From positions 64,490 through 128,489 of the forward strand of contig NZ_BMMM01000023.1 of the NCBI RefSeq assembly GCF_014645835.1: DNA of 64,000 nt. The letters run 5' to 3'. Source of the stretch: Streptomyces albiflavescens. GTDB taxonomy: Bacteria > Actinomycetota > Actinomycetes > Streptomycetales > Streptomycetaceae. The notes under the pieces are model-generated. The model worked only from the letters and a program-made list of their open reading frames with translations, was not told the DNA's origin and did not search any database. The position numbers and the translations under genes are program-made. Shown here in pieces: positions 31,853 to 40,587 of this stretch (its first letter is position 1; every line of letters begins with the position of its first letter).

Positions 31853-33022
31853 GCGTGGCCTCCTGCGATGGTCGGGTGCGTCTGGGCGCACGCGGGCAGC
31901 ACGGCGTGGGCAACTGCGGCTCCCCGAAGATCCGCCAAAACGTGGCTGGGGAAGGGAGTTGTCCCGTCGACGGCCACTTCCCGTACTTTCTCTCGGCAGG
32001 CGCGCGCGAGCCTGCCGAGTGTCACTAGCGCGGACCAATGTCCGGTTCGGCTCCACTCGGTCGGCGGCCTGACGCCCCCTCCCGGACGACGGCCACCAGC
32101 AATTCCCCCCGCCCGGCAGGCCGCCGCGGAAGGACTGGCGCAAGGATGGTCTGGCGACACAGGGGCCCGGGCAGCCGGCCCAGCAATGCTGAGGCACGGG
32201 TGGGCTGATGCTCAGCATGGGCCGGCGCCCGCATCGCCGGTGATTGGCAGCGATGCGGACCAACCCAAAGGACGACGGTTCCGGAGGCGTCCATAGACTT
32301 CCGCGCTCTGTCTGCCGCCCTGTGGTGTGCTCGCCATCATCTTGCGCTGCGCGACAATCTGAAAGAAAAGGTTCTTCCTAAGGCGGGGCTAACGGGGGGC
32401 TCAGGAAGGGCAATGGCGAGAGAGCTCAGACACCTGAGCCCTGACCTGTGCGCGGGCTCGTCACCCAGCGTGGGCCGGCTGATCGCGCGCGACCTGGGGA
32501 GCCGGTCGGGCAGGGCAGTTGACGCTCCTCGCTCGGGGGGCCCTTCGGCAGGGGTGGCGTGGGTGATGAGTGCCGTGCGTCGGCCGGCCTCGACGACAAA
32601 AGATGCGGGTCTGATCCGCCTCGGCGAGAATGCGCCATTTCGGTGGGCCTCGTCATCGGTGATCATGCGTATGACGCGTCGGTCGACTACCTGTCACTGG
32701 CCCGTATCGAGGTAGCCGTCTCGCGCTGGGCCGGGAGGATTTCCGGGGTGTGCGGGTCATCGACGACCTGGGACAGCCTCTGGCGTCCGCCGCGGGCTCC
32801 CGGGGGTCCGCCCACGCGGCGGTGCTCGGCAGGCCGGACACCGCCCCGGCACAACACCGCGCGTCATCCGAAAGCCCCAACGGACCACACGTCACCTGTA
32901 TGGCTTACCTGACGTGCCGTCGTTTGACGCACCCGGAAGCCTAGGATCCGTCACCAGACACAGGCGCTCGGCCTGCCCGTGCCTGGCATCAGCGGGCCTA
33001 CCCCATGAGTGGAGGAGACGGG
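31853..33022. other. 1.2-kb region without a supportable gene
   Basis: Open frames here lack a consistent codon pattern and RBS. It contains the right copy of the 33-bp direct repeat, an 8-bp inverted repeat ATGCTGAG/CTCAGCAT (32187-32218), a small hairpin GCTCAG-ACAC-CTGAGC (32424-32439), and possibly decayed coding sequence near 32560-32910 that I cannot assign. Confidence 0.4.
32379..32411. repeat. 33-bp direct repeat, right copy
   Basis: Identical over 33 bp to 28565-28597; flanking bases differ. Confidence 0.95.
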
Positions 33023-33640
33023 ATGTCGTACCGCTCCGGCAGGACCCGCTGGAAGCGTTTCGCCGCCGTGCTCGCCCCGGGCATCGTGGCCGCCGCGGCT
33101 CTCGGTATCGGCATGGCGCAAGGAGCGCTGGCCGCTTCGTTCCTCATCTCCGGCCAGAAGTTCCAGGTCGCCGCGGACACTCTGGACATCCGTGGTCTGA
33201 GCATCTACCCCTTGGTGGACGTGGCCAAGAAGGGCACCCTCGTGCCGGTCGTGGTCATTGGAGCCCGCCGTGCGACGCTCGACGGGCTGTGCCAGTCCGT
33301 GGTGGTCCCGGTCCCGCTGCTGGGCCCCTACACGCTGAGAACCACCGCCGGTGAACGGAGCCGGGCGACGAACCTGTTCCTCGACACGACGTCCGTGTCG
33401 GTCGGGCAGGCGAACTTCGACGACATCGACATCGGCGTGGCGGCGGGAGCGATCAGCAAGGGACCGATCAGCCCTGGGGACAGGGACTCGCGGTTCTTCG
33501 ATCCCAATGTCTTCGCACAGCAGGCGGTGTCGGCAACCCTGATCGACGTGCGCGCGACCGAGGTCGCGGTTGCGGCCAGTACGTTCAACCTTCCTGACCT
33601 CGATGTGCAGGTCAAGCAAGGCCGGCACGAATGCTTCTGA
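33023..33640 (+). CDS. DUF6230 family secreted or surface protein
   Basis: Streptomyces family of unknown function, 205 aa. It has a signal-like helix (AAVLAPGIVAAAALGIGMAQGALA), then SFLISGQKFQ and repeated short strands (DTLDIRGLSIYP, ATEVAVAASTFNLPDLDV) suggesting an all-beta export domain. ATG 33023 is preceded by GGAGGAG. DUF6230 and DUF6114 genes are usually neighbours, as here, so the two probably work together at the cell surface. Confidence 0.75.
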   Translation: MSYRSGRTRWKRFAAVLAPGIVAAAALGIGMAQGALAASFLISGQKFQVAADTLDIRGLSIYPLVDVAKKGTLVPVVVIGARRATLDGLCQSVVVPVPLLGPYTLRTTAGERSRATNLFLDTTSVSVGQANFDDIDIGVAAGAISKGPISPGDRDSRFFDPNVFAQQAVSATLIDVRATEVAVAASTFNLPDLDVQVKQGRHECF

Positions 33641-33715
33641 CCCATTGCCAGGGTGCACGCGCGTGCGTACCCACTGACCGTATGCTTCCGCCCGCCGCTC
33701 ATCAGGAAAACGTAC

Positions 33716-34198
33716 GTGTTCTTCGAATTCTTCGGCAGACGTCCCGAACTGCGCGTCATCGCCACCGGCTCCCGACGGAGATTCAGGAGATGGCGGGGTG
33801 AACGACCCTTCTGGGCAGGGCTGTTCACCTCCGTGGCGGGCCTGCCCATCATGTACTTCCCGTACGCGCACCTGCATCTCGGGGGGATCCCACTGGCACT
33901 GTCGACCACGGCCGGCGCCGGCTCCGTGATCATTGGGACTCTGCTCGTGGTCCTGGGCATGTGTCTCTGGTTCCACCAGCAGGTGCGCGTGTTCGCGGGG
34001 GTCGCGGCCCTGCTGCTCGCCCTCATCTCGTTTCCCGTCGCGAACTTCGGGGGCCTGTTCTTCGGTCTGCTCTCCGGCTTGATCGGCGGCTCCCTGGCCT
34101 GCGCCTGGACTCCGCCCACGGGCACCGCCGAGGCGCCGCCCGCAGTGAACCGTGCATCCACAGCCGTCCCGGTGAGTGAGGACCAGAGTGGGAAGTGA
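33716..34198 (+). CDS. DUF6114 family membrane protein
   Basis: Predicted membrane protein, 160 aa, with four hydrophobic helices after a basic RRRFRRWRGERPFWAG segment, the DUF6114 hallmark. GTG 33716 fits the conserved start (FFEFFGRRPE) and has AGGAAA upstream. It follows the DUF6230 gene by 75 bp and may anchor or export that protein. Function unknown. Confidence 0.75.
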   Translation: MFFEFFGRRPELRVIATGSRRRFRRWRGERPFWAGLFTSVAGLPIMYFPYAHLHLGGIPLALSTTAGAGSVIIGTLLVVLGMCLWFHQQVRVFAGVAALLLALISFPVANFGGLFFGLLSGLIGGSLACAWTPPTGTAEAPPAVNRASTAVPVSEDQSGK

Positions 34199-34259
34199 CG
34201 ACCCGACCGGACATACCGCGGGTGGACAGGAGCCAGGGCCCTGTCACGCGAGCAGCACC

Positions 34260-34907
34260 GTGCCTCGGACCCGCATGGTCGGCCGCCTGAAGCGGCCCCT
34301 CGCCGGTGCGCTGGCAGTGACCGCCCTGCCTGTGATCCTGCACCTCTCCGCACCCGTCGCCTCGAACACGCTGCTCATCTCGGGCACCGTCCGCACCTCC
34401 CAGGCATCAGCAGTCCCCGGCACGCCGGTCGACCGCCCGCCGGCCCGCCCGGCGGGCGTCCCCTCGGTACTGCGCGCCGGCAGACTCGTGCTCCACGACA
34501 GCACCTTCCGCGGCGTGGTCACCGTGCGGACCGGGGCCGGGGCCGAGCGGATGCTGAAGTTCACCGCACGTTCGCTGGACATCGGCGGCCTCGATCTGAC
34601 GGCGGGCCGCCGCGGCGCGGCGACGCGCCTGCGGACCAAGCCCGGGAGCACATCCACGGTCAGCGGCGAGGGCGTGGTGACCCTGTACATGCGGAAGCTG
34701 TCCGGCACAGTCACCGGCCTGGGCGGCGCCCCACTCCCGGCGGACCGCAGCGTCACCGTCACCCCCGACGCGCTTCCCTCGTGGCTCTCCCACCCCGCTG
34801 TTCCCACCCGCACGATCAGCTTCGAGGACGTGACCGTTTCACAGGTCGTCCAGTTCGGCGGGGACATGTCCATCACGGGGCCGGTCCTGCGCCCCGTGGC
34901 CGGGTGA
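34260..34907 (+). CDS. secreted protein resembling the DUF6230 neighbour
   Basis: Exported protein of about 215 aa of unknown function. After the signal helix (LAGALAVTALPVILHLSAP) it has NTLLISGTVRTS, like SFLISG in the DUF6230 protein, and short strands such as AGRLVLHDSTFRGVV and RSLDIGGLDLTAGR. I infer a diverged paralog. The start is unclear: GTG 34176, GTG 34260 and ATG 34275 are all in frame without a good RBS; the first would overlap the DUF6114 gene. Confidence 0.5.
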   Translation: MPRTRMVGRLKRPLAGALAVTALPVILHLSAPVASNTLLISGTVRTSQASAVPGTPVDRPPARPAGVPSVLRAGRLVLHDSTFRGVVTVRTGAGAERMLKFTARSLDIGGLDLTAGRRGAATRLRTKPGSTSTVSGEGVVTLYMRKLSGTVTGLGGAPLPADRSVTVTPDALPSWLSHPAVPTRTISFEDVTVSQVVQFGGDMSITGPVLRPVAG

Positions 34908-35065
34908 GCAGCGCAACTGCGCTGTTGGTGGAACACGGATGCGTGGCCGGACACCAGCCGGACCCGGGACATCGGACGTTGTCCCGCCGCGGGGACGCGG
35001 GCGGCGGGGCGGTAGCGACGGCAGTACGTCGCCCGCACGTCGATCAGGTAGGTAGCGTTCGCGGT

Positions 35066-35515
35066 ATGACAGACGAGGAGATCCGGTCGGCCGCCGCCGC
35101 CGATGTGTCGGTCGTGAAGGCCGTGATCGACGCCGCGTTCCATCCCTACATCGCGCGCATCGGGCTTGTTCCGGCGCCCATGGAGGCGGATCACGCGGCG
35201 AACGTGGCCGCGGGGCACGTGTTCGTGACGGGGGAGCCGGTGACGGGGCTCGTGGTGGTCGAGGAGCGCGAGGATCACCTGTACCTCGACATCATCGCCG
35301 TCCACCCCGACGCCCATGGCACGGGCATCGGGCGCCGGCTGCTGCACTTCGTGGACGCACGCGCGCGTGCGCTCGGACTGCCCGAGATCAGGCTCCTGAC
35401 GAACGCGCTGATGTGGGAGAACCAGAAGATCTACCCGAGGTACGGGTACGAGGTGGTCGAGCGGCGCGTCGACGGTCCCTACGACCGGATCCACTATCGC
35501 AAGCGGCTGGTCTGA
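35066..35515 (+). CDS. GNAT family N-acetyltransferase
   Basis: Cytoplasmic acetyltransferase of 149 aa with the full GNAT core: YLDIIAVHPDAHGTGIGRRL (acetyl-CoA pyrophosphate loop), LTNALMWENQKIYPRYGYEVV and a C-terminal strand. Substrate unknown. The RBS is weak but the ATG gives a typical N-terminus (IRSAAAADV). Confidence 0.8.
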   Translation: MTDEEIRSAAAADVSVVKAVIDAAFHPYIARIGLVPAPMEADHAANVAAGHVFVTGEPVTGLVVVEEREDHLYLDIIAVHPDAHGTGIGRRLLHFVDARARALGLPEIRLLTNALMWENQKIYPRYGYEVVERRVDGPYDRIHYRKRLV

Positions 35516-35564
35516 CCGTTCCGGTTCCGGCTCTGGTCCTGGTTCCGGTGGTGGTCGTGGCGGC

Positions 35565-35699
35565 TCAGCCGTCCGGCCACCACGTTCGCGCGATGTCCTT
35601 TCGGACCTCCGGGCGCTCGGCCGGACGCTCGTCGGCCTTGTCCCGCACACGGCGGGAGTCCGACTTCCTCAGGGGCTTCTGCACGGTCACGCGGCGCAT
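35565..35699 (-). CDS. small highly charged protein (44 aa)
   Basis: Starts MRRVTVQKPLRKSDSRRVRD and ends TWWPDG. AAGGAGG lies 6 bp before the ATG, the best RBS in the area, and codon use is regular, so it is likely translated. It is rich in Arg, Lys, Asp and Glu and probably unstructured. Function unknown. Confidence 0.6.
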   Translation of the reverse strand: MRRVTVQKPLRKSDSRRVRDKADERPAERPEVRKDIARTWWPDG

Positions 35700-35835
35700 G
35701 GCTGCCTCCTTGTGCCTACCGGGTTCCGTTGTGTACGGAGGTAGACCCTTTCCGGGAGAGTTCCTCATCGGTCGGGATCTGTCTGTGGCGGCTGTCACGA
35801 ATCGACTGTCAGTGGCGGGTGTCACCCTGGGGCGC

Positions 35836-36453
35836 ATGGCGAGTAACAGTGACATGAATCCGGGGGTCGGCGTCAACTGGGACGCGGAGTCCGTCACGTT
35901 CGACGAGGAGCCCGACCACGGCCTGCGCGACCCCGTTGTGAGGGAGGCCTGGGCGGCCCGGATGCGGGCGTGGCTGCCGGAGCGTCCGGCCGACGTCCTC
36001 GACCTGGGCTGCGGCACCGGCAGCCTGTCGCTGCTCGCGTCCGAGCGGGGCCACCGGGTCACCGGGGTCGACCGCTCGCCGCGCATGGTCGACCTCGCGC
36101 GCGCGAAGCTGGCCGGCCGTGACGCGGTGTTCCTGGTCGGTGACGCGGTGACACCGCCCATCGGTGAGCAACGGTTCGACCTGCTGCTCTGCCGCCATGT
36201 GCTGTGGGCACTGCCGGACCCCGAGCGCGTCCTGCGGCACTGGCGCGAGTTGCTCCGTCCAGGAGGGCGACTCGTCCTCGTCGAGGGCGTCTGGGGGACT
36301 GTGAGCCCGGTCGGCATACCGGCCGACCGGCTGACCGCCTTCCTCGACCCTCTGGTGTCCCACCTCCGTGTGGAGCCGCTGTCGGCCGACGCGCGGCTGT
36401 GGGGCCGGGAGGTCGAGGACGAGCGGTACGCGGTGGTGGCCACCGTCGAGTGA
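35836..36453 (+). CDS. class I SAM-dependent methyltransferase
   Basis: Rossmann methyltransferase of 205 aa: motif I VLDLGCGTGSLSLLA, motif II GVDRSPRMVD, acidic motif near LVGDAV, and post-motif RPGGRLVLVEG. ATG 35836 is taken; ATG 35854 is an alternative. It is convergent with the DUF402 gene across a hairpin. Substrate unknown. Confidence 0.8.
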   Translation: MASNSDMNPGVGVNWDAESVTFDEEPDHGLRDPVVREAWAARMRAWLPERPADVLDLGCGTGSLSLLASERGHRVTGVDRSPRMVDLARAKLAGRDAVFLVGDAVTPPIGEQRFDLLLCRHVLWALPDPERVLRHWRELLRPGGRLVLVEGVWGTVSPVGIPADRLTAFLDPLVSHLRVEPLSADARLWGREVEDERYAVVATVE

Positions 36454-36479
36454 CACGACGGGGGTCCGGGGCCCGTCGG

Positions 36480-36514
36480 CACCTTCCCCCCGCCCCGCGT
36501 ACGGCGGGAAGGTG
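36480..36514. terminator. hairpin between convergent genes
   Basis: CACCTTCCCCCCGCC pairs with GGCGGGAAGGTG apart from a 3-base bulge. Confidence 0.5.
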
Positions 36515-36532
36515 GGCACCCATCAGAAACCC

Positions 36533-37033
36533 CTAGGTCAGCAGCGCCTCGAAGTCGCCCTCGCGGGCCAGCCGTTCGAGTTCGTCCAGGGCGTTCTCGG
36601 CGGCGGTCGCGGCCTCCGGATCGGTCGTCGCCAGGCCGCTCGCCGCGAACTCGTCCTCGTCCAGGCGGAGTACGGTGCTGCCGTCGGCCGAGCGCCACAG
36701 GTCCAGGTCGAGATCCTCCACGACCAGCTCGCCACCGGAGACGGTGGCCGGTCGGGTGACGTCGCAGTACCAGCCCTTCAGCACGCCCTCGCTGTCACGG
36801 ACCTCCTTCACCGAGTACCACCGGTCCCGCCAGTAGTACTCGGTGAAGACATCGCCCCGTTCGAACCGTACGAAGCCGAAGTCGCGTGCGCCCTCGCCCG
36901 CCCATGGCGCACGTACGGTGACCCGCGTCCCGTCGTCGGCGAGCAGCTCGGCGGGGTAACTGATCTTGGTACGGCCGTACTTGACGAGGACGACCTCCCA
37001 CGAGGCCGGGGTGTCAGCCGAGGTCGCGGACAT
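36533..37033 (-). CDS. DUF402 domain protein
   Basis: Protein of 166 aa with the DUF402/FomD-like fold: WEVVLVKYGRTKISYPAELL at the start, VFTEYYWRDRWYSVKEV, KGWYCDVTRPATV and LDLDLWRSADG, including conserved acidic residues. Relatives hydrolyse nucleotide-phosphonates or nucleoside diphosphates; the role here is unassigned. Its start overlaps the end of the upstream GNAT gene by 20 bp, so they form an operon. Confidence 0.8.
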   Translation of the reverse strand: MSATSADTPASWEVVLVKYGRTKISYPAELLADDGTRVTVRAPWAGEGARDFGFVRFERGDVFTEYYWRDRWYSVKEVRDSEGVLKGWYCDVTRPATVSGGELVVEDLDLDLWRSADGSTVLRLDEDEFAASGLATTDPEAATAAENALDELERLAREGDFEALLT

Positions 37034-37943
37034 ACTTCACCTCCGTCGCGCAGATCTCGTATCCGAACCACTTGTTGATCGCCAGCATCGGCCCGTTTCC
37101 GGTGTCGTTGCCCGTGAACGCCTCAGTGAAGCCGGCCGAGCGGGCGCGGTGCAGGGAGTCGTTCTTGGCGAGCTTGGCGAGGGCGCGGCCCCGGAAGGCG
37201 CGCGCGGTGCCCGTCATCACCGTGCCATAGCGGGTGCCGCCGTCGGTACGGGCCGCGCTGAACGCGGCGGGTCGGCCGTCGACCACGGCGACCGAGGTCA
37301 GTTCATGGCTCAGGAGGGGGTGGCGCCAGGTTTCCGTCAGCCAGGCCTCGTAGTCCGTGAACTCGCGGTCGACATCGCTCGGTTCGTCCAGCAGCGTCTC
37401 CGCGTCCAGATGGAACAGCGGGCGCGGATCGTCGGCGAAGTCCGCGGCGGTGCGCAGCTCCACGCCGGGCGGCGGGGACTGGAGGGGCGGCAGGGTGCCG
37501 TTCGCCAGGTCGAGACGGAGGAAGTGCGCGGAGCGGGCGGAGCGGTAGCCGTGCTTCTCCGCGAAGGCACGGTTCCCGGGTTCGTCCAGGACCCAGGCGT
37601 GCAGCCTGGTCGCGTCCAGGGCGCTCAGCCGCTCCTCGGCGGCCCGCGCCAGCAGCGTGCCCGCGCCGCGTCCCGTCCGCTCCGGGTGCACATAGACATT
37701 GACGTACGCCTGGCCGGACTCCGGGCTGTCGTACACGACGCCCACCTGCGCCGTGCCGACGGGCTCGCCGTTCTCCTCGGCCAGCAGTGGCTGGTAGTGG
37801 GAGTCGGGGTGGGCGTGCTCCAGGTCGTAGGCGACGGACTCGGCGGTGAAGAGCATGAAGGGGAGGGCCAGGTGACGGATGCGGGCGAAGGCCTCGGCGT
37901 CCGTCCGGTCTCCGCGGCGCAGTTCGCGAACGATCACTGTCAT
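37014..37943 (-). CDS. double-GNAT acetyltransferase
   Basis: Acetyltransferase of 309 aa with two GNAT-like halves: the first has VNVYVHPERTGRGAGTLLAR, the second TVMTGTARAFRGRALAKLAKN and EAFTGNDTGNGPMLAINKW, a pattern common in Streptomyces. The substrate is unknown, perhaps an antibiotic or amino compound. It is divergent from the GntR gene, 71 bp away, which could regulate it. Confidence 0.8.
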   Translation of the reverse strand: MTVIVRELRRGDRTDAEAFARIRHLALPFMLFTAESVAYDLEHAHPDSHYQPLLAEENGEPVGTAQVGVVYDSPESGQAYVNVYVHPERTGRGAGTLLARAAEERLSALDATRLHAWVLDEPGNRAFAEKHGYRSARSAHFLRLDLANGTLPPLQSPPPGVELRTAADFADDPRPLFHLDAETLLDEPSDVDREFTDYEAWLTETWRHPLLSHELTSVAVVDGRPAAFSAARTDGGTRYGTVMTGTARAFRGRALAKLAKNDSLHRARSAGFTEAFTGNDTGNGPMLAINKWFGYEICATEVKYVRDLG

Positions 37944-38014
37944 GGAGCCGCACGCTACGCGTGGGTCGTGTGCGGATGCCTCTCATTTTCCGTTGGGTAC
38001 GGGACAATCGCTGC

Positions 38015-38383
38015 GTGACCCTGAAGATCCACATCGCTGAGGGAGCCGCACCGTACGAGCAGGTGCGCGCCCAGATTTCCGAGCAGGCCCGGTCCGGCGT
38101 GCTGCCGGTCGGCTACAAGCTGCCCACGGTGCGCGGCCTTGCCGAGTCGCTCGGCCTCGCGGCCAACACCGTCGCCAAGGCGTACCGGGCCCTGGAGGCG
38201 GACGGGGTGATCGAGACGCGGGGGCGCAACGGAACGTTCGTGGCCGCCGCCGGCGACGCCGCGTCACGCGAGGCCGCGACCGCCGCACAGGCCTACGCCG
38301 AGCGGGCGCGCCGTCTCGGCCTCACCGAGTCGGCCGCGCTCGACGCCGTACGGGATGCCCTGCGGGCGGTTTACGGGGGATAG
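38015..38383 (+). CDS. GntR family regulator (YtrA-like, short effector domain)
   Basis: Regulator of 122 aa. The winged helix is intact: YEQVRAQISEQARSGVLPVGYKLPTVRGLAESLGLAANTVAKAYRALEADG is the GntR core, split here as PTVRGLAESLGL (helix 2) and AANTVAKAYRALE (recognition helix). The tail is short, as in the YtrA group. The GTG lies 7 bp after a -10-like GACAAT (38003-38008) and has no RBS, so the mRNA is probably leaderless. The divergent acetyltransferase gene is a likely target. Confidence 0.8.
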   Translation: MTLKIHIAEGAAPYEQVRAQISEQARSGVLPVGYKLPTVRGLAESLGLAANTVAKAYRALEADGVIETRGRNGTFVAAAGDAASREAATAAQAYAERARRLGLTESAALDAVRDALRAVYGG

Positions 38384-38412
38384 GAGGGTGTTGCCGCCTC
38401 GGCCGGACCGAT

Positions 38413-38430
38413 GCCGACACCGATGTCGGC
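38413..38430 (+). terminator. hairpin after the GntR gene
   Basis: GCCGACA-CCGA-TGTCGGC, a 7-bp stem with a tetraloop. Confidence 0.5.
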
Positions 38431-38433
38431 ACC

Positions 38434-38484
38434 GCCGGGAACGCCGCCGTGCCGGGAACGCCGCCGTGCCGGGAACGCCGTCGA
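38434..38484. repeat. 17-bp tandem triplication followed by a purine tract
   Basis: Three GCCGGGAACGCCGCCGT-type units, then about 60 bp of almost pure A/G (38485-38543) built from GGCGGAAAGA-like pieces. Confidence 0.9.
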
Positions 38485-38571
38485 GGCGGAAAGAGGCGGA
38501 GAGACGGAGAGACGGAAAGGGGCGGAAAGAGGCGGAAGAAGACTCGCGCCGAGTGAAGGGCTGGCGTCACC

Positions 38572-39342
38572 TCACGACGCCGGCATGTGGCCCGGCGTGC
38601 GCGTCACCGTCAGGCCCGCCGCCCTCGCCGCCCGGGCGAACGTCACCGCGTCCTGGACGGCCGCCGCATGCGGATCGTTGTTGAAGTACGTGTAGACCTC
38701 GTGGTCGTCCGGCCAGGTGTCCGCGATGCGCTGTATCCAGGTCGTCAGGGACCGCAGGCCGTAATGCGGCCACCGCAGGGCGCGGCCCTGGTGGAAGCGG
38801 ACGTAGCCCCAGTCGGTGGTCCGCCACAGGGGGGTCACCGGGCGGGACAGAACGTCGGCCCAGCAGAGGGCGGCGCCCCGTGACTCCAGCACCTCGCGCA
38901 CCTCGGGCGTCCACCAGGAGTCGTGGCGCGGTTCGACCGCGATCCGCGTACCGGACGGGAACTGGGCGAGACAGTCGTCGAGAAGCGCGGGGTCGGCGCG
39001 CAGCGTGGGCGGGAGCTGGAGCAGCACCGGGCCGAGCCGGTCGCCCAGCCCGGCCGCGTGGGTCATCAGGCGGTTCACCGGCTCCGCCGGGTCGCGCAGC
39101 CGCTTGATGTGGGTCAGATAACGGCTCGCCTTGATGGCGACGACGAAGTCCGGAGGCGTGCGCTCCCGCCAGACCTCGAAGTTCTGCCGCGACGGCAGCC
39201 GGTAGAAGGCGTTGTTGATCTCGACGGTCGCGAATCGCGCCGCGTACTCCTCCAGCCAGAGCCGCTGGGGCAGCCGGTCCGGGTAGAGGACACCGCGCCA
39301 GTCCTTGTACTGCCACCCCGACGTGCCCACGTACAGGGTCAT
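38572..39342 (-). CDS. DUF72 domain protein
   Basis: TIM-barrel-like protein of 256 aa, widespread and of unknown function. Family marks: YVGTSGWQYKDWRGVLYP at the start, FATVEINNAFYRLPS, FVVAIKASRYLTHIKRL, LLQLPP, AVEPRHDSW and YTYFNNDPHAAAV near the end. GGAGG precedes the ATG at 39342. A 19-bp tandem array lies just upstream. Confidence 0.85.
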   Translation of the reverse strand: MTLYVGTSGWQYKDWRGVLYPDRLPQRLWLEEYAARFATVEINNAFYRLPSRQNFEVWRERTPPDFVVAIKASRYLTHIKRLRDPAEPVNRLMTHAAGLGDRLGPVLLQLPPTLRADPALLDDCLAQFPSGTRIAVEPRHDSWWTPEVREVLESRGAALCWADVLSRPVTPLWRTTDWGYVRFHQGRALRWPHYGLRSLTTWIQRIADTWPDDHEVYTYFNNDPHAAAVQDAVTFARAARAAGLTVTRTPGHMPAS

Positions 39343-39378
39343 ACCTCCATCAAAGCACCGGAGGCGGGCGGACGGGGG

Positions 39379-39492
39379 CCACGGATCGGACGCGGAGCCA
39401 CGGATCGGACGCGGGACCATGGATCGGACGCGGGACCATGGATCGGACGCGGGACCATGGATCGGACGCGGCGCCATGGATCGGACGCGAGG
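39379..39492. repeat. 19-bp tandem repeat, six units
   Basis: Units read CCATGGATCGGACGCGGGA or close variants with no spacers. The array fills the space between the DUF72 start and the stop of the upstream AAA gene. Confidence 0.95.
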
Positions 39493-40587
39493 CTACAAAT
39501 ACAACCCCGCGTCCGCACCCTCGCGCTGGTCCGGTACCGACGTGGGAGTCGTCCCCCGGCGCAGCGCGTACAGCTCCGCCAAGGTCGCGCCCTCGCGCGA
39601 GACGCCCTCTTCGGTGCCAAGCCAGTTCACCGCCTCGCGACGGGTCAGCGGGCCGACCTCGATGCGGGCCAGGCAACGGCCGGGGCGGACGACGGCCGGG
39701 TGGAGCCGCTCCAGGTCCTCGTTGGTGGTGACGCCCACCAGCACATTGCGGCCCTGGCCCAGCAGCCCGTCCGTGAGGTTGAGCAGGCGCGAGAGCGCCT
39801 GACCGGCGGTGTGCTTGGCCTCACCGCGGATCAGCTCGTCGCAGTCCTCGAGCAGGAGCAGTCGCCAGCGTCCCTTCCCGTTGCCGTCCTCCTCGCCGAT
39901 CGCGATGTCCATGAGATAGCCGACGTCCGAGAACAGCCGCTCGGGATCCAGGACGCAGTCGACCTGGCACCAGTCGCGCCAGGAGCGGGCGAGCGTCCGC
40001 AGCGCGGAGGTCTTGCCGGTGCCCGGCGGCCCGTGCAACAGCAGCAGTCGGCCCGCGATGTCCTCCGGCGTCGTCTTCATCAGGCGGTCCATCGCGTCCG
40101 CCACCGGCGCCGTGTAGTTGGGGCGGACCTCTTCCCACGTACCCGCCGAGATCTGGCGTGTCGTGCGGTGCGGGCCCCGGCGCGGCGACACGTACCAGAA
40201 CCCCATCGTCACGTTCTCCGGCTGCGGCTCCGGCTCGTCCGCCGCACCGTCGGTCGCCTGGGTGAGCACCTTCTCGGCCAGCTCCTGGCTGGTCGCGGTC
40301 ACGGTGACGTCGGCGCCGCGGTTCCAGCGGGACACCAGGAGGGTCCAGCCGTCGCCCTCGGCGAGGGTCGCGCTGCGGTCGTCGTCACGGGCGGAGCGCA
40401 GCACGCGTGCGCCCGGCGGGAGCAGGGTCGCCCCGGACCGTACGCGGTCGATGTTCGCCGCGTGCGAGTGCGGCTGCTCGCCCGTCGCGAAGCGGCCGAG
40501 GAACAGCGCGTCGACGACGTCCGACGGCGAGTCGCTGTCGTCGACGTTGAGCCGGATCGGCAGAGCGTCGTGTGGGTTCGCAGACAT
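39493..40587 (-). CDS. AAA family ATPase with DUF5925 N-terminus
   Basis: Cytoplasmic ATPase of 364 aa. N-terminal DUF5925-type region (LPIRLNVDDSDSPSDVVDALFLG), then an AAA module: Walker A GPPGTGKTS, Walker B LLLLEDCDE, sensor VGVTTNED and arginine-finger region PAVVRPGRCLARIE. Substrate unknown. ATG 40587 is taken; GTG 40605 is an alternative. The stop lies at the edge of the 19-bp repeat array. Confidence 0.8.
   Translation of the reverse strand: MSANPHDALPIRLNVDDSDSPSDVVDALFLGRFATGEQPHSHAANIDRVRSGATLLPPGARVLRSARDDDRSATLAEGDGWTLLVSRWNRGADVTVTATSQELAEKVLTQATDGAADEPEPQPENVTMGFWYVSPRRGPHRTTRQISAGTWEEVRPNYTAPVADAMDRLMKTTPEDIAGRLLLLHGPPGTGKTSALRTLARSWRDWCQVDCVLDPERLFSDVGYLMDIAIGEEDGNGKGRWRLLLLEDCDELIRGEAKHTAGQALSRLLNLTDGLLGQGRNVLVGVTTNEDLERLHPAVVRPGRCLARIEVGPLTRREAVNWLGTEEGVSREGATLAELYALRRGTTPTSVPDQREGADAGLYL

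Noticed and set aside
28565..32411. Firm call of an integrated mobile element
   Set aside because: No integrase, transposase, tRNA gene or conjugation gene is present; only the direct repeats support insertion.
32559..32912. Plus-strand 117-codon frame as a gene
   Set aside because: Codon pattern is irregular, no RBS, no recognisable domain; may be decayed sequence.
39379..39492. CRISPR array
   Set aside because: The 19-bp units are directly adjacent with no spacers and no cas genes are present.
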